This document shows positions 25,022 through 33,582 of a stretch of 49,326 nt of DNA, piece after piece. The notes below the pieces were generated by a model. It saw nothing but the letters and a program-made list of their open reading frames with translations, had not been told where the DNA came from and did not search any database. The position numbers and the translations under genes were made by a program. Origin of the DNA: an uncultured Lachnospiraceae bacterium (GTDB lineage Bacteria; Bacillota; Clostridia; Lachnospirales; Lachnospiraceae); the NCBI GenBank assembly GCA_910588535.1, contig CAJUOO010000020.1:1-49326 (forward strand), read 5' to 3'. Numbering within the stretch: the stretch's first letter is position 1; every line of letters starts with the position of its first letter.

Positions 25022-26527
25022 CTACTTAAATTCTTTCTTGAACTCCGTAATCGCCTTTACCAATTTATTCTCTGCTTCCTCATTCAACTGTTTTGTCTTT
25101 CTGATCTCTGCCGGAATCTCTGAATACTTTGTATCGATAAATTCAAACAGCTCCTTCTCAAATCTCTGTACATCCTCTACCTTCACGTCGAGCAAGTATT
25201 TCTTAGTCGCAGCATAGATAATAATAACCTGATACTCCACCGGCATCGGCTTATACTGTGGCTGCTTAAGCATCTCCTTGATTCTCTCGCCTTGTGCCAA
25301 CTTCTCCTTTGTATCAGCATCCAACTCAGAACCAAACTGTGAAAATGCAGCCAACTCTCTGTACTGTGCCAACTCGACACGGATAGGCGCTGCTATCTTC
25401 TTGATCGCCTTAATCTGCGCCGCACCACCTACACGGGACACGGAAAGTCCTGCATTAACAGCCGGGCGGAATCCTGCATTAAACATCTCTGTCTCCAGAT
25501 AGATCTGACCATCTGTAATAGAGATTACATTGGTAGGAATATACGCAGATACATCTCCTGCCTGCGTCTCAATAATCGGAAGCGCTGTCAGTGATCCTCC
25601 TCCCAGCTCATCAGACAATCTAGCTGCCCTCTCAAGCAATCTGGAATGAAGATAGAACACGTCTCCCGGATATGCCTCACGCCCCGGCGGTCTTCTCAGA
25701 AGCAAGGAGAGTGTACGATATGCTGTGGCATGCTTGCTCAGGTCATCATATACAACCAGAACATCCTCACCCTTCTCCATCCACTCCTCACCGATCGCAC
25801 AGCCTGCGTATGGCGCTATATACTGTAACGGAGCCAGCTCACTCGCCGTCGATGCAACTACTGTCGTGTAATCCATCGCTCCATACTCTTCAAAAGTCTT
25901 CACAATAGAAGCAACAGTGGAAGCTTTCTGTCCAATAGCGACATAGATACAATGTACCCCCTGTCCCTTCTGATTAATAATAGTATCAACCGCGATCGCC
26001 GTCTTACCGGTCTGTCTGTCTCCGATAATCAACTCACGCTGTCCTCTTCCGATTGGGATCATGGCATCGATCGCCTTGATACCTGTCTGAAGCGGGGTAT
26101 CTACCGATTTTCTTGAGATAACGCCAGACGCCACTCTCTCTACCTGACGGTACTTATCAGTGACAATCGGACCCTTGCCGTCAATTGGCTGTCCTAATGC
26201 ATTTACAACACGTCCAGTCAACGCATCTCCGACAGGAACCTCAACCACTCTTCCTGTTGTCTTTACAGTATCCCCTTCATTAATATTTTTAGCGCTGCCT
26301 AATAGTACGGCACCGACATTATCCTCCTCAAGGTTAAGCACCATGCCGTAAACCTCTCCGGGAAACTCCAGCAGCTCTCCCTGCATCGCATTTTCAAGAC
26401 CATGTATACGGGCTATTCCGTCAGCGACTTGGATAACCGTACCCACATCGGATACTTCCAGCTTCGTGGAATAATTCTTGATCTGCTCTTTAATGACAGA
26501 GCTTATTTCTTCCGGTCTTAAATTCAT
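25022..26527 (-). CDS. atpA: ATP synthase F1 alpha subunit
   Basis: 501 residues. Non-catalytic nucleotide-binding subunit. Walker A GDRQTGKT at residues 169-176. VVASTASELAPLQYIAPYAG and the DELGGGSLTALPIIETQAGD region are intact. The start MNLRPEEIS at 26527 aligns with the usual N-terminus (as in Bacillus MSIKAEEIS); a GTG three codons earlier, nearer GAAGG, is the alternative. A 29-base gap follows atpH. Confidence 0.98.
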   Translation of the reverse strand: MNLRPEEISSVIKEQIKNYSTKLEVSDVGTVIQVADGIARIHGLENAMQGELLEFPGEVYGMVLNLEEDNVGAVLLGSAKNINEGDTVKTTGRVVEVPVGDALTGRVVNALGQPIDGKGPIVTDKYRQVERVASGVISRKSVDTPLQTGIKAIDAMIPIGRGQRELIIGDRQTGKTAIAVDTIINQKGQGVHCIYVAIGQKASTVASIVKTFEEYGAMDYTTVVASTASELAPLQYIAPYAGCAIGEEWMEKGEDVLVVYDDLSKHATAYRTLSLLLRRPPGREAYPGDVFYLHSRLLERAARLSDELGGGSLTALPIIETQAGDVSAYIPTNVISITDGQIYLETEMFNAGFRPAVNAGLSVSRVGGAAQIKAIKKIAAPIRVELAQYRELAAFSQFGSELDADTKEKLAQGERIKEMLKQPQYKPMPVEYQVIIIYAATKKYLLDVKVEDVQRFEKELFEFIDTKYSEIPAEIRKTKQLNEEAENKLVKAITEFKKEFK

Positions 26528-26556
26528 GAAGCCCACACACCTTCTTTCCTTTCAGC

Positions 26557-27102
26557 CTAAAGCTGTATTTTCATCAATTCTCTGGACATCTGTTCCAGCT
26601 TATGTTTAATACTGCTGTCAACAACACGATCACCGATGCGGATCACCATCCCGCCAATCAGCCCCGCGTCCACGGTATAATCCATCTCAAAGGACTTATA
26701 GTCTGTCGTGGCAAGCAGCCTTTTCTCCACAGCCTTCTTCTGCTTATCCTTAAGCTCAACTGCAGTCGTGACCTTCGCCACACCGATATGCTTATGTTCT
26801 CTGACTCTTCCCATAAAGAAATCAAAGATCTCAAAAATCTCACCATAGCGGTCCTTGCTCACAACAAGCTCAAGAAAGCCTGTCAGATTATCGCTTACCC
26901 TGCCCTTGAATATACGTTCCATGATCTGGAGCTTCTCTTCCTTCACAATCTTTGGATGCTCCATCAGCTTCATTAACTCCTCGTTCTCTCTGAGAGCCTG
27001 TGAAACTGCCTGAACCTCTTTGGACAGCTCATCCATGACATCTTGTTCCAAAGCAAGCTCAAACAACGCATCCCCGTAGGTCTTGGATACTAATTTTGCC
27101 AT
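26557..27102 (-). CDS. atpH: ATP synthase F1 delta subunit
   Basis: 181 residues. Peripheral-stalk subunit joining F1 to b. YGDALFELALEQDVMDEL at the N-terminus, LELVVSKDRYGEI in the middle and the C-terminal DAGLIGGMVIRIGDRVVDSSIKHKL (motif GG-x-V-I-x-I-G-D-x-V-x-D-x-S) are diagnostic. It overlaps atpF by 13 bases. Confidence 0.96.
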   Translation of the reverse strand: MAKLVSKTYGDALFELALEQDVMDELSKEVQAVSQALRENEELMKLMEHPKIVKEEKLQIMERIFKGRVSDNLTGFLELVVSKDRYGEIFEIFDFFMGRVREHKHIGVAKVTTAVELKDKQKKAVEKRLLATTDYKSFEMDYTVDAGLIGGMVIRIGDRVVDSSIKHKLEQMSRELMKIQL

Positions 27103-27650
27103 GTGTTTTCACCCATTTCCTTTAAGGTTTCTTCAATCAGGGTATCCTGAATCTTCACATCCATAGACTGTGCGACTACCCTGCCTGCCATAGCAGACGC
27201 AATCCGGATCATTTCCTTCTTCATATCGTCAACAGCACGCTTCTGCTCCAGAACTACCTCGCTGTGCGCGCGTTCGAGAATACGGTTTGCTTCCTCTCTG
27301 GCTTCATTCACTATATCCTCTTCTCTTTTCAGAGCTTTTTTGCGGGCCTCAGAAAGAATTTTTTCTGCTTCTTTATCGATCTCTCTCAGCTTCGCTTCAT
27401 ATTCTGCCTTAAGCGCGATTGCGTCCTCTTTGTTCTTCCCCGCTGTCTCAATATCTGACTGAATCTTCTCACGTCTCTTATTCAGCATATCCCTTACAGG
27501 ATTAAATAAAAGAAATGACAAAAAAGTAAACAAGATAAAGACATTGATCGCCAAAAATATGGAATCATGGATTAACTGGACATCCAGACCAAACATTCTC
27601 GGAAACTGCACCTGCGCCACCAGCAGCATATCTAAATCAAATGTTATCAA
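27090..27650 (-). CDS. atpF: ATP synthase F0 b subunit
   Basis: 186 residues. One N-terminal membrane segment (about 30-50, ending FLLFNPVRDML) is followed by a long charged helix that forms the stator with delta. The start is TTG with a perfect AAGGAGG about 8 bases upstream; starting at the next ATG would shorten the protein by 7 residues. The 3' end overlaps atpH. Confidence 0.94.
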   Translation of the reverse strand: MITFDLDMLLVAQVQFPRMFGLDVQLIHDSIFLAINVFILFTFLSFLLFNPVRDMLNKRREKIQSDIETAGKNKEDAIALKAEYEAKLREIDKEAEKILSEARKKALKREEDIVNEAREEANRILERAHSEVVLEQKRAVDDMKKEMIRIASAMAGRVVAQSMDVKIQDTLIEETLKEMGENTWQN

Positions 27651-27713
27651 GGTTTCGCCTCCTTCCGGCTTTTCTTTTTCGTATTACGCACCTGAATCAA
27701 AAGCGAATAAACC

Positions 27714-27980
27714 TTATAATTTTCCAAGTAACGGAGCAACGAAGATTAAGATAATAGCTGTAGCAAAGCCGTACAGACCTGTTGTCTCTGCAACTGCCTG
27801 ACCCAAAAGCATGGTAGAAGTAATATCAGACTTTGCTCCCGGATTGCGGCCTACCGCTGCTGCTGCGTGACCTGCGGCAATACCCTGACCAATACCGGGT
27901 CCGATACCTGCGATAAGAGCAAGACCTGCGCCAATAGCGGAACAAGCTAAAATTAAACCTTCATTCGTGATATTTGACAT
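27714..27980 (-). CDS. atpE: ATP synthase F0 c subunit, probable sodium type
   Basis: 88 residues, two membrane helices, forms the rotor ring. The ion site shows P28-x-x-x-Q32 (GPGIGQ) in helix 1 and V63-A-E65-T66-T67 in helix 2, the ligand set of sodium-binding c subunits such as that of Ilyobacter tartaricus (Q32, V63, E65, S66, T67); here residue 66 is Thr. Proton-type rings lack Q32 and the hydroxyl residue. AAGGAGG precedes the ATG. Confidence 0.96.
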   Translation of the reverse strand: MSNITNEGLILACSAIGAGLALIAGIGPGIGQGIAAGHAAAAVGRNPGAKSDITSTMLLGQAVAETTGLYGFATAIILIFVAPLLGKL

Positions 27981-28020
27981 AATATTGTCCTCCTTACATT
28001 TCTTATTCTTAATTTTTTAA

Positions 28021-28758
28021 TTAATCAGCTATCTTATCATTCACATACACCATAGTCAGCATGCAGAATACATATGTCTGGATTGCTCCTGAAAAGACAT
28101 CAAAATATACATGCAATGCCGCCGGAATACCAATCTGCACAAACACCGGCGTTAAACCGTACAAAAGCCCCATCATTACGGTTCCTGACATAACATTACC
28201 GAACAAACGCAACGACAGAGAAAGCGGTACTGCCACTTCACCGATCAGGTTGATCGGAAATAACAGAGCAAATGGCTGGAATAAGTTCGTCAGATGCTTA
28301 CCCTTGTTTTTCTTAATGCCATTATAATGGATCATCGCAAAAGTTATTAATCCTAATGGCAACGTCACGCCGTAATCCGCCGTCGGTGGCCTTAAACCCA
28401 GAAGTCCAGAAATATTGGATATCAATATAAAAACAAATATGGTGGACAGGTAATTCACAAACCGTCTGGCATTCTCACCCATAATCCCCTTAACCATATT
28501 ATCCAGCATTTCTACGACAAGCTCTATTATGTTCTGGAAAGTTCCCGGAATTTCATCTGGATTCTTCATCTTTCTGCTCGCGCATACTGCCAGAATCATA
28601 ATCAAAATCGTGACGATAACGAGACTGACATGCGTTGTGGTCAGATAAACCTCCTGCCCGAACAAATGATATTTCAGGCAGGGCTTGATCATAAAGGAAT
28701 CCACCGCCTCTGCACCTACAAGAAACGCCATCTGCCCTGTCATTGATAACATGCTCAC
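28021..28758 (-). CDS. atpB: ATP synthase F0 a subunit
   Basis: 245 residues, five to six membrane helices. Stator channel subunit. The essential Arg is R184 in LSLSLRLFGNVMSG. The start is GTG with GGAGG upstream; an ATG two codons later is possible. Order I-a-c-b-delta-alpha-gamma-beta-epsilon is the usual operon. Confidence 0.95.
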   Translation of the reverse strand: MSMLSMTGQMAFLVGAEAVDSFMIKPCLKYHLFGQEVYLTTTHVSLVIVTILIMILAVCASRKMKNPDEIPGTFQNIIELVVEMLDNMVKGIMGENARRFVNYLSTIFVFILISNISGLLGLRPPTADYGVTLPLGLITFAMIHYNGIKKNKGKHLTNLFQPFALLFPINLIGEVAVPLSLSLRLFGNVMSGTVMMGLLYGLTPVFVQIGIPAALHVYFDVFSGAIQTYVFCMLTMVYVNDKIAD

Positions 28759-28812
28759 TCTTTCACCCCTCCTTTATCTAAAGTCTCTCTGCCGATTTTC
28801 ACGGCAGATCGC

Positions 28813-29199
28813 TCACGGCTTACCACCTGTGAGAAATCTATGAGTATACGGCTGAATATATGCCGCAACTTTCAAAGTCATAACACCGAGAAGAAGCCCT
28901 ACCAGACTGCCAAGCTTCATCACGCCGGTCAGGATAATAACTAAAAGCACCACCACAGTGCGAATCACATAAGAGCTTATCATCTTCACCTTAGCGCCGC
29001 CCTCACCGCGATCCACCGCCTGCTGCACCGATGAGCTGATAGAAAATGTCATAAAAACAGCAAGAATCACACCTATCAACAGACCAATCGAATAATAAAG
29101 CTTATCCCCCGCGATCATCACGCCAAGAATCTCCAAAATCACTCCTGTCAACAGGATTCCCAATAATAGTTCCCAGACTGTTCTATTTATATTCCTCAT
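28813..29199 (-). CDS. atpI: ATP synthase subunit I-like membrane protein
   Basis: 128 residues, four membrane segments. Its place directly before atpB and its helix pattern match ATP synthase protein I, which helps assemble the c-ring. The start ATG at 29199 has GAGG 7 bases upstream and overlaps the end of atpZ by 17 bases. Confidence 0.8.
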   Translation of the reverse strand: MRNINRTVWELLLGILLTGVILEILGVMIAGDKLYYSIGLLIGVILAVFMTFSISSSVQQAVDRGEGGAKVKMISSYVIRTVVVLLVIILTGVMKLGSLVGLLLGVMTLKVAAYIQPYTHRFLTGGKP

Positions 29200-29437
29200 C
29201 ACTCTTCCTCTCTTTGTGCTTCCCCTCTTCCCTTATAGAACTCATCGCCAAAATATATGCGTTTCTTCCGCCTGCCAGCACACCAAGCGTCAATAATACT
29301 ATGGTGAAAAACCCAGTTGAAAGGTGCTCATCCAGAAAGATACCCACAAAAAGGCATAAAAATATTGGAACCATAACCTGTATTCCCAATTGACTAATTA
29401 AAGCTAAATTTCGGTACATGTGCTTCCCTGATTTCAT
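29183..29437 (-). CDS. atpZ: AtpZ/AtpI-type small membrane protein
   Basis: 84 residues with two membrane segments (about 10-32 and 40-62) and a Lys/Glu-rich tail, as in AtpZ, a small protein at the head of many atp operons proposed to assist assembly or Mg/Ca movement. First gene after the operon promoter. GAGGAG precedes the ATG. Confidence 0.75.
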   Translation of the reverse strand: MKSGKHMYRNLALISQLGIQVMVPIFLCLFVGIFLDEHLSTGFFTIVLLTLGVLAGGRNAYILAMSSIREEGKHKERKSDEEYK

Positions 29438-29456
29438 ACTCTCCTCTATTTCCCTA

Positions 29457-29484
29457 TTATATCACTAATTTCCAAATTGTCTAC
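29457..29484 (-). promoter_or_regulatory. ATP synthase operon promoter
   Basis: On the minus strand TAGACA (29479-29484), 16 bases, TATAAT (29457-29462), 20 bases before the atpZ ATG, so the leader is very short. Confidence 0.7.
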
Positions 29485-29539
29485 GGAATTTGTAGCAATT
29501 CCATCTTAACACCCGCCAAGTCAGGATGTATTTATGTAC

Positions 29540-29573
29540 AGAAAGCCACAACCGCTTTCTGTGGCTGTGGCTT
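29540..29573 (-). terminator. Hairpin region ending the coiled-coil gene
   Basis: AAGCCACA (29543-29550) pairs with TGTGGCTT (29566-29573), which overlaps the stop codon of the coiled-coil gene. An alternative stem AGAAAGC/GCTTTCT (29540-29560) competes. The minus-strand T-run is short. Confidence 0.5.
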
Positions 29574-30528
29574 ATTTTATACGCTTAAAAATATCCTTCA
29601 AGCCCTTCTTAGTATCCGCTGCATATACAGGCGGGGCACCATTAATTTCCTCTTTCCACGCAAAATATTCTGCATCCAAGTCAAAATCTTCCGCGCGATA
29701 TTCTTCCTTTTTGTTCCCTCTGTTACCCTCATCCTTCTTTCCTGATGCTTGCCATGCTGGTTTGCCCTCATTTAGAGCCTCCACTCTATCCTTGTAGGCA
29801 TCTGCCACATAGATCTCTATTTTCTTCTGCTCCTCAGTAAGTCCACTCTCTTCCAGATCATCAAGATCGAGCAGAGCATCCTCCATCTCATTCCATTCAT
29901 CTAATCCATCAAACCCATCGAGTGCCCTATCATCCTCTTTTGTTTTTGCTATCTCCTCTTTCTGTTCCTTCTTCTCCTCTGCAGATACTTCTATATTTTT
30001 CCTTGGCAAACGATTTAATCGTTTCTGTTCTTCCTGCTCTGCCTTCTCGCCCCGCTTTACTTTGCCAATTAAGTCAAGATACATCCTTCCCTGTTCCATG
30101 CTTTCAAGCTGAGACTTAAGCTCTTTCCTATTTTTTTCCAGATCCTTTAGTCTATCTGCTATCTGTCTATCTATATTTTCCCAAGTTTTTTGAATACTCT
30201 CTCTTGCATGAGCAACCTCCTGCTCCAGCTCCATCAAAGTGCTATCAGAATACAGGATTGAGGCTGCATAGATCTCCTCTGCACTCTCAGACGCTCTTTC
30301 TACCATGGCATCTGTCTCTTCCTTATATTTTTGCACCGCAAGCTCCCGGCTCGCTTTTGATTCCTCATAGCGATCCATGGCATCATAGACCTCATGATTT
30401 AAGGACTCCAACAGAGCAAATATTTTCTTTTTGTCCACCACAATCATATCTTCTCTTGAAGATATCTTTTCCGCTTTTGCAAACATGACATGAATTTCCC
30501 GCATAATCCGTTCCATACCATCTGACAT
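29572..30528 (-). CDS. Cytoplasmic coiled-coil protein of unknown function
   Basis: 318 residues, highly charged. Residues 30-150 form a long predicted coiled coil; its opening (IVVDKKKIFALLESLNHEVYDAM) resembles DivIVA-like or ATPase-annotated clostridial proteins that start with a short dimer segment. Residues 170-260 are acidic and probably disordered, and the last 50 residues form a separate Lys-rich end. No membrane segment. GGAGG before the ATG. A cell-division or scaffold role is a guess. Confidence 0.6.
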   Translation of the reverse strand: MSDGMERIMREIHVMFAKAEKISSREDMIVVDKKKIFALLESLNHEVYDAMDRYEESKASRELAVQKYKEETDAMVERASESAEEIYAASILYSDSTLMELEQEVAHARESIQKTWENIDRQIADRLKDLEKNRKELKSQLESMEQGRMYLDLIGKVKRGEKAEQEEQKRLNRLPRKNIEVSAEEKKEQKEEIAKTKEDDRALDGFDGLDEWNEMEDALLDLDDLEESGLTEEQKKIEIYVADAYKDRVEALNEGKPAWQASGKKDEGNRGNKKEEYRAEDFDLDAEYFAWKEEINGAPPVYAADTKKGLKDIFKRIK

Positions 30529-30645
30529 GTTTTCTCCTCCATTCTGTCTTTCTATGCGAATTTTAGCCTACGGAAAAACTTACCTTTGCTCATGTGCTCA
30601 TGTGTTAGTATACCTCAACTTTCGTTTCTGAACAAGCAAAAAATG

Positions 30646-30674
30646 AAAAAACCCGGAAGGAAAATTCTTCCGGG
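30646..30674 (-). terminator. Intrinsic terminator of the tRNA-Gln gene
   Basis: CCCGGAAG (30652-30659) pairs perfectly with CTTCCGGG (30667-30674); on the minus strand six T (30651-30646) follow. Confidence 0.9.
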
Positions 30675-30681
30675 AACAAAG

Positions 30682-30754
30682 CTGGGCTACAAGGATTCGA
30701 ACCTTGAAAATGCTGGAGTCAGAGTCCAGTGCCTTACCGTTTGGCGATAGCCCA
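30682..30754 (-). tRNA. tRNA-Gln(CTG)
   Basis: A 73-base cloverleaf: acceptor stem TGGGCTA with TAGCCCA, discriminator G, anticodon stem CTGGA/TCCAG around loop CTCTGAC (anticodon CTG), and T-loop GGTTCGAATCC. The 3' CCA is not encoded (GC TTT follows). It has its own promoter and terminator. A CGCTG/CAGCG stem lies in the 5' leader (30772-30788). Confidence 0.95.
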
Positions 30755-30797
30755 ATCTTAAAAATCCAATTCGCTGTATCTCTCAGCGACAAGAGTT

Positions 30798-30826
30798 ATT
30801 ATACCTATATTATTTTATATTGTCAA
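30798..30826 (-). promoter_or_regulatory. Consensus promoter of tRNA-Gln
   Basis: On the minus strand TTGACA (30821-30826), exactly 17 bases, TATAAT (30798-30803). Confidence 0.9.
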
Positions 30827-30946
30827 GTACTTTTTTAAATTTTTCATTCACACAGATCAATTTGTCTTTCTCAACAATAACAAGACGTTCTTTAAAAAAT
30901 ATAGATCTCATTTTTAAAAAGTATACATAAATTTTTAAAACACAGG

Positions 30947-31990
30947 TTACATAACAATCTGGTTTCTTCCTCCTTTTTTTCCTAAGTACAACTTCTCATC
31001 TGCACTGCGAATCACCTTTTCATAATTGCTGTCTGCCATCCCTGTGGCTATGCCTCCCGTGATCGTGATGCGTATCTCTTTTCCGGCTGTTTTTACCGTT
31101 GTTCCTTCTATCCGTCTCCTGAGCTCATCCATCACAGGATATACTTTATTGGGTGTTGTTCTAGGAAAATATAGTATAAATTCTTCTCCTCCCCATCGCA
31201 CCGCCAGATTTTCCTGCCCAGCCGCATCCTTTAAACAGGATGCCACCATCACAAGAACCTCATCCCCTGCCTCATGTCCATATGTATCATTGACAACCTT
31301 AAAAAAATCTATATCCACCATAGAAATCACATATTGTTCTCTTTCACTTAAAGGAACCTTCTCTATCTGGCGCTCAAAAAATCGTCTGTTATAGAGTCCA
31401 GTGAGTGCATCATGATTCATATTATAGCGCAAGGTCTCCCAAGCCTCCTCCATCTCTTTGGAATAAAAAAAAGTTGACGCAAGCACAATGGTCGCCGTGA
31501 TCCCAAGATTAACCATGTAGAAAATCGTCTGATAGGGAAGCGCTGCTTCCTGAATATCAGGAAAACTAATCTTCGCTATCATCAAAAGGCATTTTAACAA
31601 AAACGCCGCACCAATTCCTACAAGTTGATATATAAACCTCACACTTCCATAGGAGGGAACCAGATAGAATACTGCAGACGATAAACCAATCATATAAAGA
31701 AAAAAACCATAACCTGTCCCCAGCGCCAGTTCACTGAGAAAAGAAAATATCAATATCTCAAAATAAGTTGCCGCCATGCTCCTCTCGGATGTATCTTTCT
31801 TGATAAATAAGAAATAAAAATAAAACACACTACTCAATAGATTAAGAAAAGCAAGTGGATAAATGCCCAAAAACTCAAATACACCCAGATAAATCAAATG
31901 TATCACCAGACAGACGGCCAGAAAAATTTTATTTCTAAAACGAGTAAAACTATCAAAAACTTTCTTTAAAAATCCCATAAACATTTCCAT
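30947..31990 (-). CDS. Membrane diguanylate cyclase (GGDEF)
   Basis: 347 residues. Six or so membrane segments (about 20-175) are followed by a GGDEF domain (about 185-347) that makes cyclic di-GMP from GTP. Active-site GGEEF is at 267-271, metal Asp in MVDIDFFK (226, 228), and HDALTGLYNRR opens the domain. The residues five before GGEEF (GQEN) do not form an RxxD inhibitory site, so product inhibition there is unlikely. The start is uncertain among three close ATGs (31990, 31984, 31978); none has a strong site. Confidence 0.92.
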   Translation of the reverse strand: MEMFMGFLKKVFDSFTRFRNKIFLAVCLVIHLIYLGVFEFLGIYPLAFLNLLSSVFYFYFLFIKKDTSERSMAATYFEILIFSFLSELALGTGYGFFLYMIGLSSAVFYLVPSYGSVRFIYQLVGIGAAFLLKCLLMIAKISFPDIQEAALPYQTIFYMVNLGITATIVLASTFFYSKEMEEAWETLRYNMNHDALTGLYNRRFFERQIEKVPLSEREQYVISMVDIDFFKVVNDTYGHEAGDEVLVMVASCLKDAAGQENLAVRWGGEEFILYFPRTTPNKVYPVMDELRRRIEGTTVKTAGKEIRITITGGIATGMADSNYEKVIRSADEKLYLGKKGGRNQIVM

Positions 31991-32235
31991 TCATTTATTG
32001 TCCAATCTCTGTTATTTGGGCAATATCGCAGATTAGAATATAGAAAAGTATCCATGTACTCCGATCCGTGATATGCAATGGGGCTATAGATTGAAAAATC
32101 ATTTCTGCTATCTGTGCATTCATCCAGCAAGATATTTATACCAGATTCTATTGACACAGCTTTTCTCTCTGGAGATTAAAGTTCATTCATCCTCAAGCTG
32201 TGCTGCATATCTGACAGAAAATATTCTGATATATA

Positions 32236-32257
32236 ATATAGTACTTAAGTACTATAT
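32236..32257. promoter_or_regulatory. 22-bp perfect palindrome
   Basis: ATATAGTACTT followed directly by AAGTACTATAT. It lies in the 392-base gap 31991-32382, 246 bases upstream of the diguanylate cyclase. No loop and no T-run, so it fits a dimer-binding operator better than a terminator. The rest of the gap is AT-rich; I see no convincing promoter or gene. Confidence 0.5.
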
Positions 32258-32382
32258 ATCTGTTACTACTCTAAGTATTATAACAAAACCCAAACAATAC
32301 TTCAATACAATTTTGAAAGGTTTGCTATTCAGAATATACAAATTTGGGGATTGAAATAACAATAATCGTCCCTCAATTTATT

Positions 32383-33582
32383 CTATCCTTCTGGCGTATA
32401 GCTGTTCTCAACAGTTATCACGCACTGACATCTCTCATCCTTCTCTCTGATCGCCTCCACAATCTGCTCCTGTAGCTTTGTCTGTCGTGATTTCTTATAG
32501 TCATGTGGCACCACCAAATCAAAGATCAGATTTACCTGCTTCTGTCCACTAATCATCCGAAAATCATGAAAGCTTAACATAGGATCTATCTCTGACAGAA
32601 CCTGCTTGACAAGCTGTCTGTGCTGTAATACCTGCGCGTCCTCTGTCTCAACAGGATCCATGTGAATTACCAGCATAATATTAAGCTTTCTGGCTACCTC
32701 CCGCTCTATTCGATCAATAACCTCGTGAGACTCCTCGATCGCGGCATGATTGGACACCTCCGCATGGATTGATGCCATACTTTTTGACGGTCCATAGCTG
32801 TGCACAATCAGATCATGTGTGCCAAGTATCCCGTCGTAGCCCTCCACCAACTCCACAATCTGCCTGCAAAGCTCAGGATCTACGGCCTCTCCAATCAGTG
32901 GCGCAAGAGTATCCTTCGCTATGCTGATCCCCGACCATATTACCAGAAGAGAAACTGCCAGCCCTACAAAGCCGTCAATATTTCGTCCGCTAAAATGACA
33001 GATCAACAAGGATACAATGGTTGTGGTCGTAGTCATTACATCCCCAAATGCATCCGCTGCTGTTGCCTTCATCACAGAGCTGTTGATTCGCCTTCCAAGT
33101 CTTCTGTTCAGCAAACCAAGCCATAACTTGACGCAGACGGATGACGCCAAAATGCACACCAGAATGGTATGAAACATAATCGTTTCTGGATTGCGAATCT
33201 TTTCAAAAGAATTTTTAAGAAATGTCATACCTACCTCGATAACAAGGAAGGACACAATCAAAGCGGCAATGTACTCGATTCTGCCATGTCCGAAAGGATG
33301 ATCCTTATCTGCGGGCTTGCTCGCCATCTTTACCCCGACAAACCCAATAATGGAGGAGGCTGCATCTGATAGATTATTAAAGGCGTCTGCTGTCACAGAC
33401 ACGCTTCGCAGGATAATCCCAACACTTAGCTTGACAAAAAATAAAAAGAGATTGCACAATATGCCTATAGTGCTGGCAAACAGCCCATATGCCGTGCGAA
33501 CAGAGGGCTCCTCATATTTATCATAATCCTTTACAAAACGTTTTACTAAACGATCTGTGATACCACATCTATTTTTCTTCAT
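32383..33582 (-). CDS. Cation diffusion facilitator, manganese-type motif
   Basis: 399 residues. Six-helix CDF exporter with a cytoplasmic C-terminal domain of about 180 residues, longer than in basic CDFs. Metal site A reads NNLSD in helix 2 and DAFGD in helix 5, i.e. NxxxD-DxxxD, the pattern of manganese exporters, against HxxxD in zinc exporters. DHPFGHGRIEY follows helix 2. The ATG at 33582 has GGAAG upstream; it overlaps the ABC ATPase gene by 14 bases, so the two are translationally linked. Confidence 0.85.
   Translation of the reverse strand: MKKNRCGITDRLVKRFVKDYDKYEEPSVRTAYGLFASTIGILCNLFLFFVKLSVGIILRSVSVTADAFNNLSDAASSIIGFVGVKMASKPADKDHPFGHGRIEYIAALIVSFLVIEVGMTFLKNSFEKIRNPETIMFHTILVCILASSVCVKLWLGLLNRRLGRRINSSVMKATAADAFGDVMTTTTTIVSLLICHFSGRNIDGFVGLAVSLLVIWSGISIAKDTLAPLIGEAVDPELCRQIVELVEGYDGILGTHDLIVHSYGPSKSMASIHAEVSNHAAIEESHEVIDRIEREVARKLNIMLVIHMDPVETEDAQVLQHRQLVKQVLSEIDPMLSFHDFRMISGQKQVNLIFDLVVPHDYKKSRQTKLQEQIVEAIREKDERCQCVITVENSYTPEG

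Noticed and set aside
31966..32157. 63-residue minus-strand ORF upstream of the diguanylate cyclase
   Set aside because: Overlaps the cyclase start, no ribosome site and no recognisable features; kept only as non-coding leader.
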